A stretch of 64,000 bases of DNA from positions 15,780-79,779 of the forward strand of contig NZ_JBQKGW010000014.1 of assembly GCF_052118625.1 (NCBI RefSeq), read 5' to 3'. The DNA comes from Porcincola sp945869225 (GTDB taxonomy: Bacteria > Bacillota > Clostridia > Lachnospirales > Lachnospiraceae). Below are positions 43,838 to 51,452 of the stretch, in pieces. Within the stretch, counting starts at the first letter, position 1, and the number at the start of each line of letters is the position of its first letter. A program made the translations under genes and the position numbers. The notes beneath the pieces were generated by a model, which was not told where the DNA came from, made no database searches, and worked only from the letters and a program-made list of their open reading frames with translations.

Positions 43838-44728
43838 TTATCGGGGCACGTTTTTCTCCAGGTAACCGATGAAGTTCCGTTCTGAATCAGTCAGGCTCCG
43901 CCTCTTCTGCCAGACAATGTAAAAGTGACGGCTGATGTCTTCATGCATCTGATAGACGAGAACCTGTCCGCTGCCGGCCAGATCCCGGACAGAACAGGCA
44001 GACATCATTGAGATACCCATTCCGGAGACGATCATCTTGCGGATCGCCTCCAGATCGTTGGCACAGGCAGCGACATGCAGATCCTCCTTGTGAATATGGT
44101 GACGTTCCAGAAAACGATCAAAGTTTTTCTGTGTTCCGGAGCCGGATTCACGGAGAATGACAGGTTCCTGGAAAAGCTGCTGCAGGGAGGGCGTGTGGTG
44201 CTTCAGCGTCATATAATGCTCATTCACAGGGGTTACAATCAGCAGCTGATCCCGGCAGATCTCCCGGATGGTGAGCGCAGGATTGTCAGGGACTTCGCCT
44301 ACGACCGAAAAATCGACTGTTCCATCGAGAACCTGACTGACCGCGGTATGAGAATCAGATTGCAGGACACGGAAGAAACAGCCGGCATTTTCACTGCGGT
44401 ACCCAGACAGAATTTGCGGAAGCAGGTAGGAGGAAGGGATTGTAGATGCGCCGAGCGTGATCATCTGTCCCATAGAGTCTGAGAGCTTCTCCAGAGCAGT
44501 CTGTTCCAGCTCCAGCATGCGGAGGGCGTAGCTGTAAAAAAGCTCCCCCTTCTCGGTCAGAGTTACCCGCTTTGTTGTCCTTTCCAGCAGATCCACGCCA
44601 AGCTCTCTTTCCAAAGCCCTGATCTGGGTGCTGACCGCCGGCTGAGACAAATGAACGCGGTTTGCCGCTTCAGTGAACTGCCGCAGACGCGCAACCTCCA
44701 CAAAACTTCGAAGCTGTTTCATGTCCAT
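43838..44728 (-). CDS. LysR-family transcriptional regulator
   Basis: A 296-aa LysR regulator. The N-terminal winged HTH is MDMKQLRSFVEVARLRQFTEAANRVHLSQPAVSTQIRALERELG (given here as its conserved blocks MKQLRSF, TEAANRVHLSQP and STQIRALE). The remainder is the two-lobed effector domain, with ASTIPSSYLLPQILSGYR opening the first lobe. AGGAGG is about 10 nt before the ATG at 44728. It is divergent from the GCAxxG redox protein across a very AT-rich 197-bp gap, the standard LysR arrangement, so it probably controls that gene and the following transporter. The effector is unknown. Confidence 0.92.
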   Translation of the reverse strand: MDMKQLRSFVEVARLRQFTEAANRVHLSQPAVSTQIRALERELGVDLLERTTKRVTLTEKGELFYSYALRMLELEQTALEKLSDSMGQMITLGASTIPSSYLLPQILSGYRSENAGCFFRVLQSDSHTAVSQVLDGTVDFSVVGEVPDNPALTIREICRDQLLIVTPVNEHYMTLKHHTPSLQQLFQEPVILRESGSGTQKNFDRFLERHHIHKEDLHVAACANDLEAIRKMIVSGMGISMMSACSVRDLAGSGQVLVYQMHEDISRHFYIVWQKRRSLTDSERNFIGYLEKNVPR

Positions 44729-44925
44729 CGTGCCTGTCCTCCTGTCCGGGTATTCTGTCTGAATAAAAATCTGAACGAATCGTCAATTAATAAAGAATAA
44801 TTATAAATATTATAACAAAAATTTATTATTTGATAAATGCCTTCCAAATATTTTGATACAATGAAATAGAATCAGATGACTGAACAAGTAAAACAAAGCA
44901 ATCAATCTAAGGGAGGGATTTTCAG
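44729..44925. promoter_or_regulatory. AT-rich divergent control region of the LysR gene
   Basis: The gap is strikingly AT-rich for this window. ATTTAT (44821-44826) and ATAAAT (44833-44838) form an inverted repeat with a 6-bp spacer, a plausible LysR site. TACAAT at 44857-44862 and TAGAAT at 44867-44872 are candidate -10 boxes for the rightward gene. No good -35 is visible, which fits an activator-dependent promoter. Confidence 0.45.
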
Positions 44926-45468
44926 ATGGTGGAGTACCATGCAGTAAAAGTCAGTCCGAAGGCCGTACAGAAGCATGCAGAGGATTTGTACAGAGGCGGG
45001 TATTTCTGCTGCGAGGCTGTAATGGCCGCAATCCGCAGTGATTTTGAGGTAAATGTTCCGGAGGAGGTTATCGCGATGGCATCCGGGATGGCAGTCGGTG
45101 CAGGGCGCTCAGGCTGTATGTGCGGTGCGCTGAATGGCGGCATTCTGGCGCTCGGCATGTTCTTCGGACGGACGGAGCAGAACGGGCCGAAGGATCCGAA
45201 GGTCAACCACTGTATGGCACTGACGCATGAGCTGCACGACTGGTTCCGTGAGGCAACTGCGAAGCATGCCGTGTGCTGCAGGGTTCTGACGAGAGGATTC
45301 GACATGGGCTGCGGTGAACACAAGGAGCAGTGCATCGCGTTCACTGGGTTGTGCGCAGGAAAGGTCGCAGAGATACTGTGCCGGGAACTTGGCGTCGAGG
45401 ACACAGATGACGAGCCGGTCAAAGGGCTCGACAAGCCGTACCTGCCTCCGAAGAAGGAGGAAGAGTGA
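44926..45468 (+). CDS. C_GCAxxG_C_C family redox-active protein
   Basis: A 180-aa cysteine-rich protein of the family named for its Cys-rich signature. Here the signature reads GRSGCMCGALNGG, with FCCEAV before it and CCRVLTRGFDMGCG and CIAFTG after it. Members are thought to bind metal or FeS centres or to do redox chemistry in anaerobes, but the reaction is unknown. The ATG at 44926 has AGGGAGG upstream. Its stop overlaps the next gene's start (TGATG), so the two are translationally coupled. Confidence 0.82.
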   Translation: MVEYHAVKVSPKAVQKHAEDLYRGGYFCCEAVMAAIRSDFEVNVPEEVIAMASGMAVGAGRSGCMCGALNGGILALGMFFGRTEQNGPKDPKVNHCMALTHELHDWFREATAKHAVCCRVLTRGFDMGCGEHKEQCIAFTGLCAGKVAEILCRELGVEDTDDEPVKGLDKPYLPPKKEEE

Positions 45469-46400
45469 TGAAAAAGTGGTGTCAGAGAATTCCGCTTCCT
45501 CTCTCCGGTGTGATGCTGGGGATGGCTGCTCTCGGAAATCTGCTGCAGAGCACCTCGGAAGTGCTTCGCACAATCTGTGGCTGGCTGGCGTTCGGTATGC
45601 TGGTGCTGCTTCTCCTAAGGCTGGTCTTCTGTCCTGATCAGATGAAGGCAGACATGAAGAATCCTGTTCTTGCCGGAATCAGCGGGACCTTTCCAATGGG
45701 ACTGATGCTGCTGTCGGTCTACGCAAAGCCTTTTATCGGGAAGGCCGCTTTTATCATCTGGACGTTTGCCATCGCCCTGCATATTGCGCTGATCATCTAT
45801 TTTACGGTCACCTTCATCTTTCATCTGAAGCTGAAGGATGTATTTACTGTGTACTATATTGTCTATGTCGGAATTGTCGTTGCGTCTGTTACAGCGCCGG
45901 CTTACAATGCCGCTGCATTCGGAAATGGAGCATTCTGGTTTGGATTCATCTGCTTCCTGCTTCTGTTTGTTCTGGTAACCGTGCGGTACATCCGCATTCC
46001 GGTTCCGGAGCCGGCCCGTTCTCTGGCGGTGATCTATGCCGCGCCGCTTAGTCTCTGCGTGGCCGGATATGTCCAGAGCGGGACACCGAAATCCTATGTG
46101 TTTCTGGTGGCCATGGCAGCCGGGGCGAATCTGATCTACCTGGCAGCATTGGTTCAGGCCGTTCGGTGTCTGAAGCTTCCGTTTTATCCAAGCTGCGCAG
46201 CGTTCACATTCCCGCTGGTCATTACAGCCATTGCGACGAAGCAGACGATGATGTGCGCGGCGAAGATGGGACATCCGCTGCCCGCGCTTCGGCCGATCGT
46301 TGTGGCGGAGACCGTCATCGCAGCTGCGTTTGTTTTGTATGTGTTCGGACGCTATATGGCGGTGATCTTCCGGTCACTTTCCAAATCTGAGAAATCCTGA
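45468..46400 (+). CDS. TDT family transporter (TehA/C4-dicarboxylate type)
   Basis: A 310-aa membrane protein with about ten hydrophobic helices. The pattern PLPLSGVMLGMAALGNLL at the start and GISGTFPMGLMLLSVY in helix 3 are typical of the tellurite-resistance/dicarboxylate transporter (TDT) family, relatives of the SLAC1-type anion channel. AAGGAGG precedes the ATG at 45468, which overlaps the stop of the GCAxxG gene. The pair is probably one LysR-controlled operon. The ion carried is unknown. Confidence 0.82.
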   Translation: MKKWCQRIPLPLSGVMLGMAALGNLLQSTSEVLRTICGWLAFGMLVLLLLRLVFCPDQMKADMKNPVLAGISGTFPMGLMLLSVYAKPFIGKAAFIIWTFAIALHIALIIYFTVTFIFHLKLKDVFTVYYIVYVGIVVASVTAPAYNAAAFGNGAFWFGFICFLLLFVLVTVRYIRIPVPEPARSLAVIYAAPLSLCVAGYVQSGTPKSYVFLVAMAAGANLIYLAALVQAVRCLKLPFYPSCAAFTFPLVITAIATKQTMMCAAKMGHPLPALRPIVVAETVIAAAFVLYVFGRYMAVIFRSLSKSEKS

Positions 46401-46500
46401 ATGGCCCTGAAAGATCTGCCAGTGACTCTGCAAAGCCGGCAGTCAGACTGAGGGGTCAAAGCACGAGCGGGCGGTATGCTCAGGACAGACATTTCTATAT

Positions 46501-46551
46501 AGCCAGGAATGGTTCCGTGCGTGATCAACGGCATACGGACCGCTCCTGGCT
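46501..46551. repeat. imperfect inverted repeat in the 46401-46657 gap
   Basis: AGCCAGGA (46501-46508) pairs with TCCTGGCT (46544-46551), and the stem continues imperfectly through GGTTCCGTGC/GCATACGGACC. No T-run follows. It may end the TDT transcript inefficiently. The rest of the gap before the TetR promoter shows nothing else. Confidence 0.45.
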
Positions 46552-46601
46552 GTTTGCTGTCTGAATACGGATACCCCATGAAAGATGTTTTTTGGAAATG
46601 C

Positions 46602-46644
46602 TTGACAGGAGGGAATGTATCACCTAAACTGAACAGCGTTCAGT
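46602..46644 (+). promoter_or_regulatory. TetR promoter with perfect palindromic operator
   Basis: TTGACA (46602-46607), a 17-bp spacer and TAAACT (46625-46630) form the promoter. ACTGAAC-AGC-GTTCAGT at 46628-46644 is a perfect 7+7 bp inverted repeat covering the end of the -10 and the start site. It lies 14 bp before the TetR ATG, the expected place for an autoregulatory operator. Confidence 0.75.
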
Positions 46645-46657
46645 ATGAGGAGCTGCG

Positions 46658-47296
46658 ATGAATACGATTGTCACATCAAGAGAAGAGATTTTGAAAGCGA
46701 GCCGGAAGCTTGCGATGGAAAAAGGCTGGAAGGCTGTCAGTATCCGTTCTGTTGCGGCAGTCTGCGGGGTTTCGGTCGGGGCGATCTACTATTACTTCCC
46801 GTCCAAGACGGCGCTTCTGACCGACACAGTAGAGAGCGTCTGGTATGAAATCTTCCATGAGCCGGGTGATCCTTCAGTGTTTGAGAATACAGAGCGCTGT
46901 GTCAGATGGGTATATGCGCGGATGGAGGCTGGAAGCAGAGAATACCCGGAGTTTTTTACGCTCCACTCGCTGGGCTTCATGCAGGATAAAAAGGCTGGAA
47001 AGACAGAAGAAGCGGCTGGAGCAGGCTTGGGCGGGATGGCAGAGGAAGCGGCTGGTACGGCTGTCAGCGGAAAGACAGCGGGAACCGAGAGGATGCATCA
47101 GACCTGGCTGCATATTCAGGATGGATTCTGTCAGGTACTGAAGCAAGACAGGAAGGTGCGAAGAGATGCATTTTCCAGCCGGTTTACAGCGGAGCAGTTC
47201 GCAGGAATTCTGTTTTCTCTGATGCTCGCGGCACTGGTGAGGAAAGATTACAATCCGGAACCGGTTCTTGAAGTGGTCCGGAGAACATTGTACTGA
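46658..47296 (+). CDS. TetR/AcrR-family transcriptional regulator
   Basis: A 212-aa TetR-type repressor. The N-terminal HTH contains ILKASRKLAMEKGWKAVSIR and VSVGAIYYYFPSKTALL. The ligand domain carries an Ala/Gly/Glu/Thr-rich insert at about residues 110-148, with repeated EEAAG units. GAGGAG precedes the ATG. The palindrome in its own promoter suggests autoregulation, and the next two genes are probably co-transcribed and therefore its targets. The inducer is unknown. Confidence 0.9.
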   Translation: MNTIVTSREEILKASRKLAMEKGWKAVSIRSVAAVCGVSVGAIYYYFPSKTALLTDTVESVWYEIFHEPGDPSVFENTERCVRWVYARMEAGSREYPEFFTLHSLGFMQDKKAGKTEEAAGAGLGGMAEEAAGTAVSGKTAGTERMHQTWLHIQDGFCQVLKQDRKVRRDAFSSRFTAEQFAGILFSLMLAALVRKDYNPEPVLEVVRRTLY

Positions 47297-47314
47297 AGAA
47301 AAGGAGAGGTTGCG

Positions 47315-47983
47315 ATGCAGGCAATAATGGAAACGACATTTGATCTCGTTTATCTGATTTCAGTCATCACCATCGGGATTCTGATGGTCAGAGCGAGCAG
47401 TGGGAAAAGCAGACAGTTCGCAATTTTTGGGTGGATGGCCATCATCCTCGGCGGAGGTGATTCCTTCCATCTGATTCCGCGGGTGATTGCACTTTGCACG
47501 ACCGGACTTGAACACTATACGGCTGTTCTGGGCGTCGGAAAGGCAGTCACATCTGTGACGATGACGATCTTCTATGTTCTGCTCTACTATGTGTGGCGGG
47601 AGCGTTATCAGATCAGGCAGCACAGGAGCCTGACAGGGATCGTATATCTTCTGGCCGCGGCGAGGATCGTACTCTGCCTTCTGCTGCAGAACCAGTGGAC
47701 AGCGGAAAATCCGCCTGAAAGCTGGGGGATCTGGCGGAATATCCCATTCGCCCTGCTCGGTGTGGTTGTCATCATCCTGTTCTTCCGAAGCGCAAGGGGG
47801 AGACAGGATCATGCGTTCCGCCATCTGTGGCTGACGATCGTGCTGAGCTTCGGCTTCTACATCCCGGTTGTTCTGTTTGCATCAAGAATACCGCTGATGG
47901 GTATGCTGATGATCCCGAAGACCTGCGCTTATATGTGGACCGTGCTGATCGGATATAAGGCAATGAGAAAGGAGGTCAAATAA
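47315..47983 (+). CDS. polytopic membrane protein of unknown function (222 aa)
   Basis: Six to seven hydrophobic helices, with conserved-looking polar spots in GGGDSFHLIPR and YYVWRERYQIR. I do not recognise a named family with certainty. It starts 18 bp after the TetR gene behind AGGAGAGG and is followed, 1 bp after its stop, by the GTG of a DUF2871 remnant. The pair may have been a small membrane unit under TetR control. No signal peptide or catalytic motif is visible. Confidence 0.7.
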   Translation: MQAIMETTFDLVYLISVITIGILMVRASSGKSRQFAIFGWMAIILGGGDSFHLIPRVIALCTTGLEHYTAVLGVGKAVTSVTMTIFYVLLYYVWRERYQIRQHRSLTGIVYLLAAARIVLCLLLQNQWTAENPPESWGIWRNIPFALLGVVVIILFFRSARGRQDHAFRHLWLTIVLSFGFYIPVVLFASRIPLMGMLMIPKTCAYMWTVLIGYKAMRKEVK

Positions 47984-47984
47984 G

Positions 47985-48089
47985 GTGGAGAACCTGAAGA
48001 GATATATCCATACAGCGATTTTCTACGCTTTGATGGCGATGGCGGGCGGCGTGTTCTACCGGGAGTTTACGAAGTACAAAATGCTTTGA
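47985..48089 (+). pseudogene. DUF2871 membrane protein, N-terminal remnant (34 aa)
   Basis: A GTG behind AAGGAGGTC opens a sequence of the DUF2871 type: IHTAIFYALMAMAGGVFYRE followed by FTKYK. It is cut after 34 residues, where the DNA changes into the antisense of a broken MATE gene. Intact members have several helices, so this is a truncated gene at a rearrangement junction (about 48072-48090). Confidence 0.65.
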
Positions 48090-48680
48090 TTTTCCCAGAT
48101 AGATGATGCTCATTGCAAATGTGATGATCTGGCCGGCCACTGTCGCGATGGCGGCTCCCTTCACACCGAGTCCAAGCGGAAAGATAAATACCGGATCCAG
48201 AATCAGGTTTGCCAGGGCGCCGGCCAGCGTGCATATCATGGCATACCGGGGGGATCCGTCTGCACGGATCGCACCATTGAGCCCTTATTCTGTTTCCTCA
48301 GGATCTCCGCCGAACAATGCCAGAATCTGAGGCTGAAAGAGAAATCCAATCAGACAGATCACAAGGGCGGAAACGATCAGTACGGTCAGACCATTCCCGA
48401 TGATCCGATCAGCCTTCTTCCTGTTTTCCATGCCGAGTGCAATACTGAATTGAGCTGCAGCTCCATCTCCGATCAGCAGGGCGATACCAAGGGTAAACAC
48501 AGCAAACGGATAGACAATATTTGTTGCGGCGTTGCCGTAAGCGCCCGCCGGGCTCCAGCCGATGAATATCTGATCGACGATGTTGTACAGCGCTGCGACA
48601 ACCATACTGATCACACAAGGAACAGAAAAACGCCTGATCAGTGTTCCGATTTTTTCGTGCCCAAGGTCCATTTCCTTCAT
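48090..48680 (-). pseudogene. MATE family transporter, broken
   Basis: AAAGGAG and ATG (48680) start a normal MATE N-terminus with VVAALYNIVDQIFIGWSP. It reads to FGGDPEETE and then an in-frame TAA (48285-48287). The same frame resumes at once with GLNGAIRADGSPRYAM and LILDPVFIFPLGLGVKGAAI. About 30 residues that normally lie between these blocks are missing. The gene ends around LGKSKHF at the junction with the DUF2871 remnant, so the second half is lost. Internal deletion, stop and 3' truncation make it a pseudogene. Confidence 0.82.
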
Positions 48681-48701
48681 CCTTATCACTCCTTTGCAAA
48701 C

Positions 48702-48748
48702 AAAAAAGCCAGAGGCGCAAGTCCATAATTGGACTTACGCCTCTGGCT
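48702..48748 (-). terminator. intrinsic terminator downstream of the Lrp gene
   Basis: The arms 48707-48724 and 48731-48748 pair over 18 bp with one G-U, loop ATAATT. On the reverse strand six T follow. It ends the Lrp transcript and also lies directly before the ribosome binding site of the broken MATE gene, where it could have acted as an attenuator. Confidence 0.85.
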
Positions 48749-48833
48749 GCTCATTACACACGTGATTGTAACAGATTCAATTTTTGGATGTAAGTGATTT
48801 TTCAAGCGGTTTGATCTGAAGGCGCTTCTCCGG

Positions 48834-49373
48834 TCAGGACGAAATTCCGGCGAGAGTCCCGGGAAGGGGCTTCTTTGCAGGAGGATCCTGCATGAGCGGC
48901 GCAAATTCGCTGACAGATGCCTCCTCTTCTGAGCGAAGCGGAACCGCACGCTGCTCGACGCTGGTGGAGAACACGATCAGTGTTTTGGTCCTGCCGAACT
49001 GTTGAAGTTCGTTGATGAAATGATCGAGCTGGGGCGTGCTTTCGAAGTAGACTTCGATCAGCATGGAGTAATCGCCGGTTACGCAGTTGCACTCCACCAC
49101 ATTGGGGATCGACTGAATAAAGGGGTAGAACACAGGCTTGTCGGTCGGATCCAGCTGCAGGCAGATGAAGGCCTTGATTCGGTAGTTCACAACCATCGGG
49201 TTTACCTGCGCATGGTAGCCGGTAATAACACCCTCCCGCTCCAGCCGCTCGATTCGCGATGCCACGGAGGGGGAGGAGAGAAAGACTTCTCTGGCAATTT
49301 CTTTCAGAGAAGCCCGGGCGTTTTTCTGGAGCATGTCGATGATCACCCGGTCAATTTTATCCAGCTTTTTCAT
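48834..49373 (-). CDS. Lrp/AsnC-family transcriptional regulator
   Basis: A 179-aa feast/famine regulator. The N-terminal HTH is seen in LDKIDRVIIDMLQKNARAS and FLSSPSVASRIERLEREGVI. The C-terminal RAM domain contains PNVVECNCVTGDYSMLIEV. The ATG at 49373 follows AAAGGAC; an in-frame ATG at 49418 has no ribosome binding site. It carries a Pro/Ala-rich C-terminal tail. It is divergent from aspA, so control of aspartate metabolism is possible. The transcript begins with a terminator-like hairpin. Confidence 0.92.
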   Translation of the reverse strand: MKKLDKIDRVIIDMLQKNARASLKEIAREVFLSSPSVASRIERLEREGVITGYHAQVNPMVVNYRIKAFICLQLDPTDKPVFYPFIQSIPNVVECNCVTGDYSMLIEVYFESTPQLDHFINELQQFGRTKTLIVFSTSVEQRAVPLRSEEEASVSEFAPLMQDPPAKKPLPGTLAGISS

Positions 49374-49438
49374 GATAACAAAGTCCTTTCTGAAAACCCT
49401 CTCCCACGATTCGCTCATCAGGCTGTCTGCTAAATAAA

Positions 49439-49475
49439 AAAGGCACAGAACCCCTCTGCGGACATCTGTGTCTTT
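49439..49475 (-). terminator. terminator-like hairpin at the very start of the Lrp leader
   Basis: On the reverse strand AAAGACACAGA pairs with TCTGTGCCTTT (one mismatch), and a T-rich run follows. The predicted start site is near 49478. No other reverse-strand gene lies upstream to need a terminator, so it may be an attenuator. Confidence 0.5.
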
Positions 49476-49484
49476 GATAGTTGG

Positions 49485-49513
49485 ATTTTAGACCCCGCAT
49501 GGAGACCTGTCAA
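49485..49513 (-). promoter_or_regulatory. near-consensus sigma-A promoter of the Lrp gene
   Basis: Reverse strand: TTGACA at 49513-49508, a 17-bp spacer, TAAAAT at 49490-49485. The remaining gap to aspA (49514-49711) is AT-rich; I see no convincing promoter for aspA in it. Confidence 0.75.
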
Positions 49514-49711
49514 TGATCATTTGGAAGATGACTTTATAAAATTAGGTATTCTGAGCAACTTGATTCAATAATAAGGGGGATTACACTGAAAAAGTTATCT
49601 TTTTTGTTCTTTTCCTCATAATATTTACATCCGGGTACGGCGGTGTTATTCTCCGTGCATCGCAGCTGAATAACCATTTCCAGACAGAGAGCAGGGACAG
49701 GGAGGTACAGG

Positions 49712-51160
49712 ATGATGGAAGCAGAGATCAAGGCACGGAGTACGGCAGCAGAGATGAGAAGAGAGTCCGATTCGATCGGAACGCTGGATGTTCCGGTGAA
49801 TGCTTACTATGGTGTCCAGTCCCTCCGTGCCCAGCGAAATTTCCGGATCACAGGCAGCAGACTCAATCCGGTGTTTATCGGGAATCTTGCAAAGATCAAG
49901 AAGGCTGCAGTCAGGGTTAACAGAAAGTCAGGAAGGATGGCTCAGGAGAAGGCGGAGGCGATCGAGAAGGCCTGCGATGAGATCCTGGAAGGAAAGCTTC
50001 ATGACAGCTTTATTGTAGATGGTATTCAGGGCGGGGCGGGAACCAGCGCAAACATGAATGCCAACGAGGTGGTTGCGAACCGGGCCATTGAGCTTCTCGG
50101 AGGCATGCGGGGTGACTACAGAATTGTGCATCCGAATGATGATGTCAACATGTGCCAGTCCACAAACGATGTGATTCCGACTGCCGGGAAACTGACAGCG
50201 CTGGATCTTCTCAAACCGCTTGAGAGCAATCTGAAGGCCTTAGCCAATCAGCTGCTTGCCAAGTCCCGTGAGTTCGATTTGATTTTGAAGATGGGACGCA
50301 CACAGCTTGAGGATGCGGTGCCGATGCGCCTGGGACAGAGTTTCCACGCATACGCGTCCATGGTGAAGCGTGACAGCATTCGAATCGGGATGTTGAAAAG
50401 TGAGCTTTACACGATCAATATGGGAGCAACAGCGATCGGGACCGGGATCAACACAACGGATTATTATTTCTCGCATATTGTCCCGGAACTGGCACGTCTG
50501 ACCGGGTATCCGCTTCGGCAGGCGGATGATCTCTTTGATGCGACAGAGAACCTGGATGCATTCGTGACCATTTCGGCGGCACTTAAAACCTGTGCGCTGG
50601 ATCTTTCCAAGATGTGCAACGATCTGCGGCTGCTGGCTTCCGGGCCGAGAGCGGGCTTTGGAGAGATCAATCTTCCGGCGATGCAGAATGGCTCCTCCAT
50701 CATGCCGGGGAAGGTCAACCCGGTGATCCCGGAAGTCGTGACACAGGTGGCGTTTGAGGTCGCAGGAAATGACACCACGATCATGATGGCGGCGGAAGCA
50801 GGGCAGATGGAGCTCAATGCTTTTGAGCCAGTTCTCTTCTATAACTTGTTCGATTCCATCACCACGCTGACCGGTGCGGTGGATACGTTGACCAGAAATT
50901 GTATCTGCGGGATCACAGCCAACAGAGAACGCTGTGAGGAACTGATGGATGCCAGTGTCGGCATCGTCACAGCCCTGAATCCATACATTGGTTATCAGAG
51001 GGCTGCTGCAATCGCCAAGGAATCCCTGAAGACAAGGGTCCCTGTTAAAAAACTGGTTGTCGAGAAGGGATACATGACAAAAGAGCAGCTTGACGCGGTT
51101 CTGAATCCAGGAATCCTGACCCAGCCGCATGGTGTTGCAGCGATCCGGGCAGCTATGTAA
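49712..51160 (+). CDS. aspA: aspartate ammonia-lyase
   Basis: Deaminates aspartate to fumarate plus ammonia. The 482-aa protein has the fumarase/aspartase signature GSSIMPGKVNP, the substrate-binding QSTNDVIPTA and GRTQLEDAVPM. The N-terminal IGTLDVPVNAYYGVQSLRA distinguishes aspartase/class II fumarase from other members; GAGTSANMNANEV favours aspartase. GGGAGG lies 6 nt before the ATG at 49712. It is a single gene between the Lrp divergent region and a terminator. With asparaginase at 5.7 kb and PEP carboxykinase at 13.5 kb it fits asparagine/aspartate fermentation to fumarate. Confidence 0.94.
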   Translation: MMEAEIKARSTAAEMRRESDSIGTLDVPVNAYYGVQSLRAQRNFRITGSRLNPVFIGNLAKIKKAAVRVNRKSGRMAQEKAEAIEKACDEILEGKLHDSFIVDGIQGGAGTSANMNANEVVANRAIELLGGMRGDYRIVHPNDDVNMCQSTNDVIPTAGKLTALDLLKPLESNLKALANQLLAKSREFDLILKMGRTQLEDAVPMRLGQSFHAYASMVKRDSIRIGMLKSELYTINMGATAIGTGINTTDYYFSHIVPELARLTGYPLRQADDLFDATENLDAFVTISAALKTCALDLSKMCNDLRLLASGPRAGFGEINLPAMQNGSSIMPGKVNPVIPEVVTQVAFEVAGNDTTIMMAAEAGQMELNAFEPVLFYNLFDSITTLTGAVDTLTRNCICGITANRERCEELMDASVGIVTALNPYIGYQRAAAIAKESLKTRVPVKKLVVEKGYMTKEQLDAVLNPGILTQPHGVAAIRAAM

Positions 51161-51238
51161 ACGAAGCCCCTGCATGCAGGCGGGATGAGGAACATTCAGC
51201 ATTTGGTATACAAACAATCGCAGAACCAGAAAGCAGAC

Positions 51239-51273
51239 GAGGCGGCTCCCACTGAGGGGCTGCCTCATTTTTT
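51239..51273 (+). terminator. intrinsic terminator of aspA
   Basis: GAGGCGGCTCC pairs with GGGGCTGCCTC (G-U pairs), followed by A and six T. Confidence 0.8.
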
Positions 51274-51294
51274 ATGAAAAGATTCATGTGGGAC

Positions 51295-51354
51295 GTGTCA
51301 AAAAGTCCTGTCACCACTTGCATGCAAGCGTGCGCGGTGACAGACTTTTGACAC
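51295..51354. repeat. 60-bp long inverted repeat
   Basis: GTGTCAAAAAGTCCTGTCACC (arm 51295-51315) pairs with 51336-51354 (GGTGACAGACTTTTGACAC) with two single-base bulges. The loop itself contains the palindrome CTTGCATGCAAG. It lies between the aspA terminator and the arsenic operon promoter. Without a T-run it does not look like a simple terminator; it may be an interspersed palindromic element. Confidence 0.7.
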
Positions 51355-51382
51355 TGTCATCATCATAAAGAAGGGTATCACA

Positions 51383-51436
51383 TTGACAGAAAAGAATGTG
51401 AGGCTTAGAATACTACCTGTCATATAGATAGATATG
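51383..51436 (+). promoter_or_regulatory. arsenic operon promoter with candidate ArsR operator
   Basis: TTGACA (51383-51388), a 17-bp spacer and TAGAAT (51406-51411) form a strong promoter. CATAT-AGATAG-ATATG at 51421-51436 is an AT-rich inverted repeat just past the start site and before the first gene, as expected for ArsR binding. Confidence 0.65.
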
Positions 51437-51452
51437 AATTCGAGGAAGAGGT

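Noticed and set aside
48702..48748. Guanidine- or drug-sensing riboswitch for the MATE gene
   Set aside because: The hairpin is a simple long stem directly downstream of the Lrp gene and is explained as its terminator; the MATE gene is broken.
49559..49570. TTGATTCAATAA near aspA considered as an FNR/CRP-type site
   Set aside because: Only the inner TTGA-TCAA is symmetric; spacing does not fit TTGAT-N4-ATCAA.
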